Positions 24,734-35,013 of a stretch of DNA of 64,000 bases are shown piece after piece. A model generated the notes under the pieces. That model had not been told where the DNA came from. It saw only the letters and a list, made by a program, of their open reading frames with translations, and ran no database searches. Each line of letters begins with the position of its first letter. Positions within the stretch are counted from its first letter, which is position 1. The DNA is from Limnanthes douglasii subsp. nivea (Eukaryota > Streptophyta > Magnoliopsida > Brassicales > Limnanthaceae). The translations under genes were made by a program, and so were the position numbers. The stretch covers positions 339,576,654 to 339,640,653 of the forward strand of contig JAUPFV010000002.1 in the NCBI GenBank assembly GCA_036936605.1, written 5' to 3'.

Positions 24734-24881
24734 ACAATCACTAGGGGTGGAAGAGACGCAATCCATTTAACTGTTTTAAACGGATAAGTGTTTGTCAGGT
24801 AAATCAGTAAAATGATACAATCACTAGGGGTGGAAGATACGCAATCCATTTAACTGTTTTAAACGGATAAGTGTTTTGCAG
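24716..24881. repeat. 83-bp tandem duplication of the hAT left terminus
   Basis: The unit starting GTAAATCAGTAAAATGATAC occurs at 24716 and 24799. It includes 26 bp of flanking host DNA with the target site ACAATCAC, plus the first 57 bp of the hAT (TAGGGGTGGAAGA...). The copies differ by one substitution (GAGACGC / GATACGC). Two candidate left ends therefore exist, 24742 and 24825. Confidence 0.9.
24734..24741. other. hAT target-site duplication, left
   Basis: ACAATCAC immediately outside TAGGGGTGG. It pairs with ACAATAAC at 41554-41561 (one mismatch). Confidence 0.65.
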
Positions 24882-25740
24882 GTAGGTAGCTCGTTATTCG
24901 TTTAACAGTTTTAAACGTAAAAGTGTACGTGTTTATCATATAACTGTTTGTGCAGGTAATCGTATTTGGCAGGTCTGACAAATAAATCCACACAGATTAT
25001 CCACCGAACGATCCATTTAAGAAATTGTTTATTAAGTATTTTATGATATTATTTAAAATTAATTTGCATGAGGTATGTATAATATAAACGAAATAATTAT
25101 GGTATTTATTATATTTTAATTTAAATATTATATTACTTAAAATATTTATACGATAATCAAAAAATAATTTGTATGCCTTAACTAAATCGAAATCCTATAA
25201 TTCAAACATGTGTATCGTAAACAAGATAATTGTAATATGATTTTGATATTGTTTCATTATATTTAGATATTTTAGATATTTTATTTAATATTAGGTAGAT
25301 ATTAAATAATATATATCTATTAGACATCTAATTGTATTTTGATTTTAAAATATTATATAATTTTAAATATTTATACGATTATCAAATATAATACAGTTCT
25401 AGTTTAGTTTTTTACTTCAGTTTAGTTCTATTGATATTTCAAGCTTGAAGTGTATATGTTTAGATGATTAAATAGTTTATTGTATTTTCAAATTATCGAA
25501 TATTTGAAGTATAAATTTAAAGTTTTTAGAATTGTATAAGTATATTGATAAACATAAATTACTTGTAAATAACAAAATAAAAATTGAAAGAGATTTAATT
25601 AAGATTTGATCAAATATATAAGCAAAACAAACAACCCATTAATATTAAAAACCAAACAAAGAACATAGTTGTTCAATCAAATAAAAAAGAAAAACATAAC
25701 AATGAAAATTCCAAATTCAATCAAATGTAAAAAAGAAAAA
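24882..25740. other. hAT left subterminal and spacer region
   Basis: No gene. 24882-24990 has further subterminal motifs: GCAGGTAGG, GTGCAGGTAA, TTGGCAGGT and two TTTAA-C-GTTTTAAACG-like inverted segments. The rest, to the stop codon of the minus-strand gene at 25741, is plain AT-rich DNA. Confidence 0.5.
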
Positions 25741-27218
25741 CTAAGGAGCTTCGTCTTCGTTGTTCGAAGGTGGTGGTGGACATTGCAAATGCATGTTCTC
25801 CATCATTTGTCGCATGTATTCGGATTTTTCCGCTAGAGATGTTGGAAATCAATCATTTCATTCCTCTTGTGTACCATATCACTCCACGTATTCACCATGC
25901 CACTGCTCGTATTCACCCCGCCACTACTGGAATTGACCATACCGCTCGTTGTTTTGAACCTACTACTGCTCATATTGAGCATGCCGCTCGTTGCTTTGAA
26001 CTTGTGATTGCTCACGCCACTACTCATATTGACCCTACCAGTGTGTATGACGACCATGCCACTCCGTTTGTTGAGTATGCGCCCACTGGGCATACAACAT
26101 TTGCTGTTCATGCGCCCACTCAGCATATTCGCGATCGGAACGTCCTTGTTGTTGTGGTAGTCTTGAAGAACCACCAGCAGTCACTGGAGCAACAGGTGAC
26201 TGAATTTCTTGCTGAGGATATCCAGAAGGTGGTTTGGTAACATTGTTCGCAGCCATATATCATTCAACAAGTGAAAATGGCAACTCCATGCCTTCCATTT
26301 TGATATCAACTCTCCATCCCAAGTATATATCTCCTGGAACCTCAAAGAGTGTCTATCTATAGCACTACTTGGCCTAACTTTGATCGGAGTGTACGCACTC
26401 ACATCAACCCCTTGCTTAACAAACCAATGACTCAATATTATCCCATAAGGTAATTTATCCCCCCCTCATATTTTTCATAGCCATATTCCGAATCATCAAA
26501 CGAGCCAGATTAATTATTCCCTCATTTCATACTACAAAAGCAGTTGAAAATGTTTGTATATAGGAAAGTTGCGAATCATTCTTACTAGGGAAAGAAATAA
26601 ACTGTTAACCAACTTCAAAGATAATTCCCATTAGCATCCAAATTATCTCTTATGCTCTAAGTTTACCGTTAACTGTTGGAGCGGGCAGACCACAACTCAG
26701 AAGCTCTACTGCGTCCTCGAAGACATAGGCCAATCAACACCCCAAACCGAACGAGGAAAAGAAAGCGAATCGATTTTTTCACCAGTATACATATCCCCAG
26801 ATAGAAGGAAAAATTGAACTTGAAAATCAGTTTCAAAAAAACTATAGGCAACATCATTAATTATACACCTCATTCCTAAAGCTCGACCATATGAATCATT
26901 CTCAATAATACGTGGAGTGGCATAATTTTTTTCTATTAATTTAATATACCATTCACACTTGAATCTAGCAAGATACATCCAACCTACGCCACTATTAGGT
27001 TAGAGAATTCTGAATTTTATTTGCATACCTTCAGCTGGTATAAGTTCATCTTAATCCAAATACATACCTGAGTAGAATTTGGTTACACCTCGTGGTGCTT
27101 GCGGGTTACAGACGCGAACCTCCCCTTCGTCGTGATGTTCGACATTTATTTTTCGTTTCGAAGATGATGAATCATCTCTACTCCTCCCGACCTGCTTTGA
27201 TTTTCTAGAAGAAGACAT
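25741..27218 (-). pseudogene. second hAT-borne gene, putative plant transposon protein
   Basis: Starts at ATG 27216-27218 (MSSSRKSKQVGRSRDDSSSSKRK, a basic Ser-rich N-terminus), reads through an open stretch at 26706-26978 (RFKCEWYIKLIEKNYATPR...), a segment with KLPYGIILSHWFVKQGVDVSA-like character across 26400-26450, then a Gln/Trp/Glu-rich repeat region (EYAEWAHEQQMLYAQWAHTQ, 26035-26256) and a C-terminal EYMRQMMENMHLQCPPPP before the stop at 25741. Stops (mostly CAG to TAG) and frameshifts break it. The layout resembles plant proteins annotated as putative plant transposon protein (PF20167-like); this is recalled and was not searched. Function unknown. It shares a promoter region with the transposase and is divergent from it. 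The plus-strand frame 25770-26240 is its shadow. Confidence 0.6.
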
Positions 27219-27325
27219 TAAGTTAAACTTTGTTGTCTTTTTTGTGTTTGAAATTAAAACAAAATAGCAAAAATATTGTAAGAGTAGGAGATTGATGGTG
27301 TGAGTGAAAAAAGGGGAGGAGGGGT

Positions 27326-27588
27326 CCTATTTATAGCGTTTTTATTTTATTTTTATTTTATTCATTTTATTTTATAAAGAGTCATTTTTTTATGATGTCA
27401 TTGTTTACGTCATCAAAACGGATATCCGGACTAGGCATCCGGATCTCCGAATTCCGAGTCTGGATATCCGATTTAAAAATTTGGATATCCGAATTGGCAA
27501 TTCTTATATCCGGATTTTCAGTTCGGATATCTGAATTTAACCAATTTTAATTTTAATTTTTTTTAAAAGAAACTTCCCTATAAATATA
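27326..27588. promoter_or_regulatory. bidirectional hAT promoter with GGATATCC palindrome cluster
   Basis: Minus-strand TATA box TATAAATAGG at 27326-27335, about 110 bp before the ATG at 27218. Plus-strand TATA box TATAAATATA at 27579-27588, upstream of the transposase. Between them lie several copies of a palindromic motif: GGATATCCGG at 27420, GGATCTCCG at 27441, GGATATCCG at 27472 and 27483, ATATCCGG at 27506, CGGATATCTG at 27524. The position between two divergent TATA boxes suggests shared control, perhaps by an element-encoded protein. That last point is inference. Confidence 0.65.
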
Positions 27589-27680
27589 GGAGACTCCAAA
27601 TCCAAACTCACCATCTCTCAAAACTACTCTACATCTCTCTAAGTCTCTCTACTTGTTCTACAAATTCTAGAAAGCATCAG

Positions 27681-27794
27681 TTTCTTGTTTTAGATATTAT
27701 AGTTCTACTTTCGGAATAATTTAAATATTTTTTTCGCTTTCTTGTTTTAGATATTATAGTTCTACTTTCGGAATAATTTAAATATTTTTTTCGC
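27681..27794 (+). repeat. 57-bp tandem duplication in transposase leader
   Basis: The segment starting TTTCTTGTTTTAGATATTAT occurs at 27681 and again at 27738, two units that are essentially identical. It lies in the presumed 5' untranslated region of the hAT transposase between the TATA box (27579) and the ATG (28072). Confidence 0.85.
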
Positions 27795-28071
27795 TATATG
27801 TTTTTCTTTGATAAAAATATGTAAATAACATTGTGATAACATTATACTATCTAAATTAATAGCTTCGTTATAATTTATCAAGTTATTTGTTTGTTATAGT
27901 TGTTTAGATTAGTTGTTATTCGTTTATTTTTATTTAAAAAAAAACTAAATATTTCATTTTCATTTGTGATATTAGTAAGTATTAGTCTCAATTTAGTTTT
28001 TCTTAATTGCGATATTAGTTTCGATTAGTATTTTATTGCATATTTAAAAGAATATTGTTTTAAGTTTTAAA

Positions 28072-28408
28072 ATGACCTCGAAACGTAGAAATACTAATGC
28101 TCACCCACCCGCTATTATAGATCTCAATACCGATGATAATTTTCCTAGAGACTCCCCTCACATTGACACACTCTCCTCCCATGAAAGTTGTGGTGGAAGT
28201 ACTAGTGGTGGGTCGAGGTCTCATAAGAAAACATTGTAGATTTGGGAGTATTTTATGTTTATAGAGCAGAAAATAAAAATATAGGCACCGACACTATGGT
28301 AAAACATTTAAAAACTCATGAAATATTTGATCCTTTAAAATCCAACAAAAATAATATATTTGTAAACCCTCAAACTGGTCTTCCTCTTGAGTTTAATCAA
28401 GATAAGTA
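28072..28408 (+). pseudogene. hAT transposase, N-terminal part
   Basis: ATG at 28072 (MTSKRRNTNAHPPAIIDLN). A Ser/Gly-rich stretch is followed by a degenerate BED zinc-finger region (SHKKTL, stop, IWEYFMF; then in another frame GTDTMVKHLKTHEIF, corresponding to the G-T-S-x-L-x-x-H-L-x-x-H part). The frame reaches FNQDKY where gypsy element B has inserted. Sequence resumes in the same frame at 38796. A stop at about 28218 and a frame change show that the gene is broken. Transposase would cut and rejoin the hAT ends in the nucleus. Confidence 0.75.
28404..28408. other. target-site duplication of gypsy B, left (AAGTA)
   Basis: AAGTA directly before the LTR start TGATAAG. The same five bases follow the 3' LTR at 38796-38800. 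Five bases is the usual size for Ty3/gypsy integration. Confidence 0.95.
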
Positions 28409-28788
28409 TGATAAGTCCGGATATCTTAATCACAGCCTACTGAGATTCCCGGACTAGGTTAATTCGGACATAAACTTGCAACTAAACTATCCGGACAGGA
28501 CAAACGTAAAGAAACAACTAAACACCTTCTGACTAAGCTATGTGCTAATCAACTTACTAAGTAAATGGGTCCTTAAACTTGACTCGGTTCCATAATTTGA
28601 CCCGAAAGCCTATGGGTCCATAATTAAGGGTATAAATACCCCAACTAATTTCATTAATAAGGGTAATGAACATTTAATACAACCAAGCAGCTCAGATCTG
28701 TCACTACTCCCTACTAAAACATATAATACTCTCTAAACTTTCCAAAACACTTGACAAAATTACCCTCAGCTCAAAATAAACCTCACCA
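28409..28788 (+). repeat. 5' LTR of gypsy B
   Basis: 380 bp, TG...CA. Core promoter GGGTATAAATACCCCAAC at 28629-28646: a TATA box inside a 6-bp inverted repeat (GGGTAT-AA-ATACCC). Compared by eye with the 3' LTR there are about 24 substitutions over 380 bp (about 6%), and the 3' copy has a 26-bp tandem duplication near its start. Confidence 0.95.
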
Positions 28789-28791
28789 AAT

Positions 28792-28808
28792 TGGCGACCA
28801 CAGTGGGA
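28792..28808 (+). other. primer-binding site of gypsy B
   Basis: TGGCGACCACAGTGGGA begins 3 bp after the LTR. The first seven bases, TGGCGAC, agree with a plant tRNA-Arg 3' end as in element D (56861), then diverge. Confidence 0.6.
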
Positions 28809-28859
28809 GGAGAAGGTGCCTGAATCTAGCATTCAAAACCAGTAAAAAGACTTGTTTGG

Positions 28860-30400
28860 ATGAATTCAAACGAGCAAGCAATTCCACCACCTATGGTGGA
28901 GGTGGTTGGCAAAAATAATGAATACACCACCGAGGATCGAGATAGGTTGAGAGCTGAAATAGAGGCGTTGAGGGCTATTAAAAACGTAGAGATGGGTTTA
29001 AAGGAAAAGCCAAAGGTGTCAGCCCTTCACCATACTGACAACCCAAGGGAGAATGACCCATCAACCCATGTCAGTTCCAAGAAGTCTCACCGGTCCAAGC
29101 TGGTGGAAAGCTCAGATTATGAGTCCTCCTGTAGCTCTTCGAACGAGCATGAACTTGAAAAGTCCTTGTCATCAAGCAGTGGTGATGGGAGGTCTAGGAA
29201 GAAGGAAAAGCTTATTAAGAAGTATTCAAGAAAAAGAGATAGGCATGGGAGACTTAAAAGGCATTTAGGAAAATGATCATCTCACAGCCATATCCACAGT
29301 CATAAGCATGTGGATCAACTGTTGATCGATTTTTTTGCTTTCCATGATGAGCCATGTATTTTTGCAACACCTAATGAAGACACAGTTTTTAGTCGTAGCA
29401 GGAATTGAAGATAATCAGCATCGCCTGCTAGGATCCTGTCTGAAAACCTCCCGAAGAGGTTTGACAGTACTAAAATGGAGAAGTATGATGAAAGTAAAGA
29501 TCCGGAAAATTATCTGAAGTAGTTCAAGAACTTCATGATGAATTTTGATGACGATGACAAACTTCTATGTAGGGCCTTCTCCCAATCTATTACGGGAAGT
29601 GTTCTGAAATGGTACAACACTTTGCCTCAGGATTGTATCACGAACTTTGACACATTTTGGGTTGCCTTCCGAAGGCAGTTTGTGGGGAGTAAGGAGGTTA
29701 AGGGAAATGGAGATACTATCATCCATTGTTCCCAAGAACCAAATGAGTCATTAAAAGACTATATAAGTCGGTTCCTAAATACCAAGAACGGGTTAGTTGA
29801 TTGCTTTGATCAAGTTGCAATAGCTTCTCTGAGACAATGGTTAAACCCTCGAAATCTAGCTGATCAGTGACAAGGAAGAAGACCATGACCTAGGGTGGTT
29901 TGTTAAACCAATTGGGAAAGCAAATCAACGTTGATGAAACTAGTAAGACTATGGTACATAGACAGGTGAGGCCTGCCCCAGCAGCTCCAAACCAAAATCA
30001 TTCCGGGTATAAGGCCAAAGAAACCGGACAGGGGTCCAACAGGGCCAAACAGACTCAATCCCACCCAAATTGAGCTCAGATCCAGCACTCTAGGAATAAA
30101 CGAGGTCCTTGGGTCCAACCGGAGTAGTTTGCAGAGTTAAAAGAAAATATGGCAACCATTTATGACAGGACTAAAGACGAGGTTCATTTCTAAAAGCCAT
30201 CAACACTTCAATCTCCCAGGGAAAGTCGTAATACTTATTTTTTTAGTATCATCATGATATTGGCCATAACATCAAATATTGCATAGTTTTAAAGCAAAAG
30301 GTGCAAAATCTCATCGAAAGAGGCAAGGTGGGGGCCTACGTTAAAAGAAAGAAGTGGGAACACGCCTGACAATGCTCCCCGAACAGGCCCTACGAACAAC
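28860..30400 (+). pseudogene. gypsy B gag
   Basis: Starts at ATG 28860-28862, 52 bp after the primer-binding site. N-terminal frame 28860-29276 (138 residues): MNSNEQAIPPPMVEVV, an acidic helix, a Ser-rich stretch and a Lys/Arg-rich tail, then stops. The capsid-like Retrotrans_gag domain is in 29535-29870 (AFSQSITGSVLKWYNTLPQD, then FDTFWVAFRRQFVGSKE). The remainder to about 30360 holds a zinc-knuckle-like HHDIGHNIKYC segment near 30250-30285. Gag would assemble the RNA-containing particle. At least two frameshifts and several stops. Confidence 0.85.
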
Positions 30401-30689
30401 GCAGGAACATCGGCGCCGGAGGGGGCAATGGTGATCCATGAAAGATTTGATGTGGATTCAGAGTATTTGGAACCTGACCCAACTCATAATAAGGTGGGAG
30501 TCATAACAGAATAGGTCAAAACGGTGTCCGGACTCATCAGTTTCTTTGAGTCACTTACTATTTTTAGAGGGGACACCATACCCACTCCTTCATAAAAAAA
30601 GAGGCACGTTCATAATCTAGCTACTCAGTTGGAACGGGGCATGTCTTCATACCAGTCCCAAACTCCTTTTCTATTTATATTTTTGATGA

Positions 30690-31253
30690 GGAAGATCTAA
30701 GGGATATTGTTGGGCCCCATGAGGATGTTGTGGTGATAGGAGCGCGTCTATTGAGGGTAACGATATCAGACGAGTTTTGATTGATACTGGCAGCTCAGCC
30801 AACATACTCTTTTTAAGTTCTTATAAGAAGATGATAAATCCGGCCGTTATTCAACGGTCAAACAGAACCATTGTGTGCTTTACAGGAAGCTCTGCGGATG
30901 TAATCGGGGAGTTTGAGGAGGAGGTGTTGTTGGGCAAGGGAGCCTTCAAGAAACTAGTCAGGGTGTTATTCGTTGTGGTAGACTTCCCCACATGCTACAA
31001 TACAATATTTGGGAGGTCCTAGCTCTCTAGGATGCATAATGTGGCCTCAACAGTCCATCAATATTTGAAGTATGCGTTTCAAGGACAAGTGGGAGTTGTT
31101 CGGAGTAGCAAAACGATAGCAAGGGAATGTTATGCAACTTTACTTGCTCCTAAAACTTTGGGGCAGTCCGGGCTAACGAAGATTAGCAGTTATTCGGGCC
31201 TTATGGGGCTGAGGGTGAAATTGATGACCCCAGAGATACCCCTGGTGTTTTGA
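30690..31253 (+). pseudogene. gypsy B protease region
   Basis: EDVVVIGA at about 30720, a frameshift, then MIDTGSSANILFLSSYKK from 30777: the catalytic Asp-Thr-Gly is intact, followed by the flap-like region and the C-terminal VLFVVVDFPTCYNTIFGRS to 31022, where a stop occurs in place of Trp. The frame 31032-31253 continues the linker (VASTVHQYLKYAFQGQVGVV) towards RT. Retropepsin-type processing enzyme of the gag-pol precursor. The domain core is unbroken but is out of frame with its neighbours. Confidence 0.8.
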
Positions 31254-31439
31254 TACCAATTGAAGAAGCTGAAACCCACTCTCTGGCTGAAGGAAGGAGT
31301 GTTAAAATTGGCTCCAAGATGGCACTAGGATTAAAGATAAAGTTGTTGTCCTTTATGGTTGATCACCAACATGTTTTTGCTTGGTGTAATGCTCATGTGA
31401 CCAGAGTGCATGCAAGTGTTATATCACACAAACTGTCCA

Positions 31440-32103
31440 TCTAAAGCAATGTTGCACCTGTTCTGCAAAAAAGGAGAGCTTTTTCTAAGGAGAAAGCGGA
31501 TGTAATAGTCCAAGAATTCGACCGGCTTACCAAGATGGGGCACATAAAGGAGTCTCAGTATCCTGTATGGACTGCCAACCCAGTGTTAGTTAAGATAAAG
31601 AATGGGAAGTGGCGTTTCTGTATCGATTTTACTGACCTCAACAAAGCTTGCCCAAAAGATCTCTATCTGGTCCCTCAGATAGATCAGTTGGTGGACTCCA
31701 CATTTGGAAACAAGTTATTATATTTCAGGGATACCTTCTCTGGGTATAACCAGATACAAGTGGATCTGAAGGACCAAGATCACACTACCTTTGTTACGCA
31801 TAGGGGTCTCCATTGTTACAAGGTGATGCCTTTTGGGTTGAAAAATGCTGGGGCTACTTATCAAAGGTTAGTGAACCAAGTATTTGTTGGTCAGATTGGA
31901 AGAAATATGGAAGTATATATCGATGATATGATGGTTAAAATCTTAGAAGAAAAATTGCATGTAGTTGATCTTCAAGAAACTTTTGCCAACTTGACAAAGG
32001 TTAATTTAAAGTTAAATCTAGAAAAATGTGTGTTTAGGGTGCAGTCCGGAAATTTTTTGGGTAATGTAATAAGTGAAAAATGGATACAGCCTGATCTGGA
32101 CTA
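31440..32103 (+). pseudogene. gypsy B reverse transcriptase
   Basis: An open frame of 189 residues (31535-32104) contains almost the whole Ty3-type RT palm: GHIKESQYPVWTANPVLVK, WRFCIDFTDLNKACPKD, MPFGLKNAGATYQRL and the catalytic YIDDMMVK (near 31915-31940). Upstream, KKRRAFSKEKADVIVQEFDR (31460-31520) is the finger region, in phase. A stop at 32102-32104 lies within the RT thumb, so a full enzyme cannot be made, but the catalytic core is intact. Copies element RNA into DNA in the particle. Confidence 0.9.
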
Positions 32104-33130
32104 GCTCGATGCTCTGTTAAAAATGGACCCCCTCGAAATATTAAAGAAGTATAGAGGTTGAGAGGAAGATTGGCTACTTTAAATCGTTTCATTTTAAGGT
32201 CTTCAGACAAATGTACCATGTTCTTTCAAACCTTGAAAGGTGCTAAAGACTTCAAATGGTCTCCAAAATGCAGCCATGCCTTTGATGAAATAAAGAAGCA
32301 CTTGTCTTCACCCAAAACCCTTTTTAAGCCTGTTGAATAAGATACATTTTATGTATACTTGGTTGTGTCAGAATATGCTATAAGTGCAGTGTTTGTAAGA
32401 GAGGTGGACAATTATCCTCGTCTGGTGTACTACATCAGCAAGAGTCTGATAGATGCTGAGAGGAGGTACCTAAAGCTTGAAAAGCTGACACTAGCCTTAG
32501 TGATTGCTGCGAGCAAAAATGAGGCTGTATTTTCTGTCTCATTCCATCATCGTCTAAACATCTTTTCCTCTAAAGAATTTTCTTCAGAAACCAGACATAT
32601 CAAGCACGATGACCAAGTGGTCAGTGGAGTTGGGTAGTTATGACATTGATTTTTCCCTACGAACTGCTATCAAAGCTCAATCTGCTGCTGATTTCTTGGT
32701 AGAGATTCATTCGAACAGAAGTTCTAAACAAGCTTCAGAAGAAAAAAACTAAAAATGAGTAGGTTGTCAGGACAGATGGTGGATCAAGCACAATGGGTTT
32801 TGGGGTTGGGATTTTTTTAACCTCTCCATATGGTGATAAATTACACCAAGCTATATGCTTTGCTTTCAGGGCCTCTAACAGTAAGTCTGAATATGAAGCA
32901 ACTATAGTTGGTCTTAAGTTATCGTTTCTATGTGGGGCTAAAAGAGTTAGATTGATGAGTGACTCTCAGCTTTATATCCACCATGCTCAAGGTCAGTCTA
33001 AAGCCAAAAAGAAGCAGTTGATCAAATACTTATTCATTCTTAAAGAAGTAGCAGCCAACTTCAAAAATGTTTTCTATGAGCATATTTCTAGATCAGAAAA
33101 CACGCTGGCAGACTCCTTAGCAACCATAAC
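32104..33130 (+). pseudogene. gypsy B dual RNase H region
   Basis: First domain, about 32230-32700: FKWSPKCSHAFDEIKKHLSS, YLVVSEYAISAVFVRE, LVYYISKSLIDAERRYLKLE, the Ty3-type RNase H, with a stop at 32338 and a frameshift near 32520. Second domain, about 32760-33130: TDGGSSTMGFGVG then SNSKSEYEATIVGL and MSDSQLYIH, and ADSLATITY, matching an RVT_3-type RNase H with its Asp-Glu-Asp residues visible. The second domain is characteristic of Tat-lineage elements. Its open frame runs on into integrase (32793-33560). Confidence 0.85.
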
Positions 33131-34440
33131 ATACTCTGAGTCCTACCCATGGATTCATGTACAAGAATTCCCATCCATACAATCAAATCAAAACAAAGAA
33201 GAGGAGGAGAAATTGAGTGTACAAGTAGTTCAATCCAAGGATTGGAGATTTCCCCTTTTTCAGTACATCTCTGATGGATTTTTTCCTCTGGAGAAAGCTA
33301 TGGCAAGGAAGATGAAACACAAGGCTCGTGGTTTCTTGATCATAAGAGAGGTTCTTTATAAAAAGTCGTTCAACAGACCTCTCATGCGTTGTTTGGGGGC
33401 TGAAGAGTCCCAAATTGTTTTATTCAAACTAAATAATGAAGAGGGATCAGCACACTGTGGCTACAGAGCTCTAACCTGGAGGGTTTTATTGGCCAGATAC
33501 TATTGGCCATACATAATGGCAGATACTGAGGAATTGGTGAAAAAGTGTGACCCATGCTAAAGGTATGGTAACGAAATTCATATCCCAGTAGTTCCTATGA
33601 GTTTTATTTCTGAGCCAGTGCATTTTTCTCATTGGGGACTGATTTAGTTGGGCCTCTACCAATGGCGTCCGGAGGTGCACGACTATTCTTGTAGCCATTG
33701 ATTATTTCTCAAAATGGGTAGAAGCAGCTCCCCTGGCACGAACTACTTCAAAAGCTGTTATAAAATTTATCTTGTCTACCATTTGTTGCAGATTTGGGGT
33801 TCCAAAAAAGATAACCACAGATAACGGGCCACAATTTGATAGCAAAGATATGGAGAATTTATGTGCCTCCAGGGGTATTCCGCATTGCTTCTCTTCTCCT
33901 TTCCACCCACAAGCAAATGGCCAAGTTAAAATGGCAAACATGACCATTCTATCCGGTTAAAAAAGAATTTAGAAGGGGCTGCAGGGAAGTGGCCAAGCTA
34001 TTTGCAAGAATTTTTGTGGGCATAACGGACTACTCCTAAGGCTGTTACTCAAGCGTCCCCTTTTGCCTTGGTGTATAGGATGGATGTAGTTACTCCTATA
34101 GAAGAAACCCTACCATCATACAAGGTCCACAACTATTCTGAACAAGCCAATGAGTGGGCAATTAGGAGTCATCCGGATATAATTGAAGAAAAAGGGTTGA
34201 AGCTCATCTTAGAACAACCCACTATCAAGGATTGACGAGGAGCATATTTGCTTCCAAGATCAAGAGAAGGGATTTTCAACGAGGAGATAAAATTTTAAGA
34301 AAGGTTTTCTTGCATACTAAGGAAAGACAGTTCGATAAGTTGGCTCCAAACTGGGAAGGCCCTTATGAGGTCTCCGAAAACTTAAGACTGCGACATATAG
34401 GCTTCAAGACAAAGATGGAAGAATTTTGAAGCACCCATGT
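33131..34440 (+). pseudogene. gypsy B integrase
   Basis: H2C2 zinc region at about 33440-33560 (GSAHCGY, YYWPYIMADTEELVKKCDPC), where a TAA stop replaces the Gln after the second Cys. The catalytic core continues in shifted frames: GLDLVGPLP-like remnant near 33640-33665, IDYFSKWVEAAPL, then KKITTDNGPQFD and HPQANGQVK at 33772-33960. The catalytic Glu reads Lys (QVK for QVE), which would abolish activity. C-terminal domain with RGDKILRKVFLHTKER at 34232-34429. Several frameshifts. Confidence 0.88.
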
Positions 34441-35013
34441 AATATTGAACACCTCAGGTTATATCTGGAAAACAAAGTTGTGTAAATATTTACTTGTTAA
34501 AAGTCAATGTAAATATTAGAGGGCATACTATTTCCTACCCTAGTAGCACGGGGAGGTTTTAATGAGGTGTCTAGTTTTTTCAATAAAATATGATGCCTTC
34601 TTAAAACAATCGATCTGGTTTGATTAAAATTATTTTCCAGTCTTCAATTTAATACTGAGGATCTTTGACAGATCAGATTAATCTGGTTGAATGATGACCA
34701 TTAAATACATGTCATCGGAGATATTAAACACTCTCACCTTAAATATTTTTCAAGTAAATTAGGGCTCTTTAAACATTAGACATTAAAATTGAAAGCAAGC
34801 ATGGGACAAAGTAAAATTTGATAGATAAGCTTGTCCGGGTATGAACCGGATAGCGTTACCAAAATGCAAAAAATGCCTTGGCCATCCAAGGACTTTAACT
34901 GTTGTAAAAGACTTATCCGGACTCAGACCGAATACAATTATAAAAATGTTTTGGCCATCCAAGGACTTTAGTAGTTCACAAAACTAAGAAAATACACAAG
35001 ATAGTTAGAAACC
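34441..35013 (+). other. B 3' non-coding region with conserved block and hairpin pair
   Basis: Conserved post-integrase block at 34508-34572 (ATTTCCTACCCT ... GGGGAGGTTTTAATGAGGTG). Hairpins CCTTGGCCATCCAAGG at 34876-34891 and the variant TTTTGGCCATCCAAGG at 34949-34964. From the minus strand these follow the antisense gene stop at 35014. No plus-strand gene. Confidence 0.65.

Noticed and set aside
25770..26240. 156-codon plus-strand frame rich in His/Thr/Ala
   Set aside because: Exact antisense of the Gln/Trp/Glu-rich repeat tail of the minus-strand hAT gene, whose readable motifs and stop at 25741 are on the other strand.
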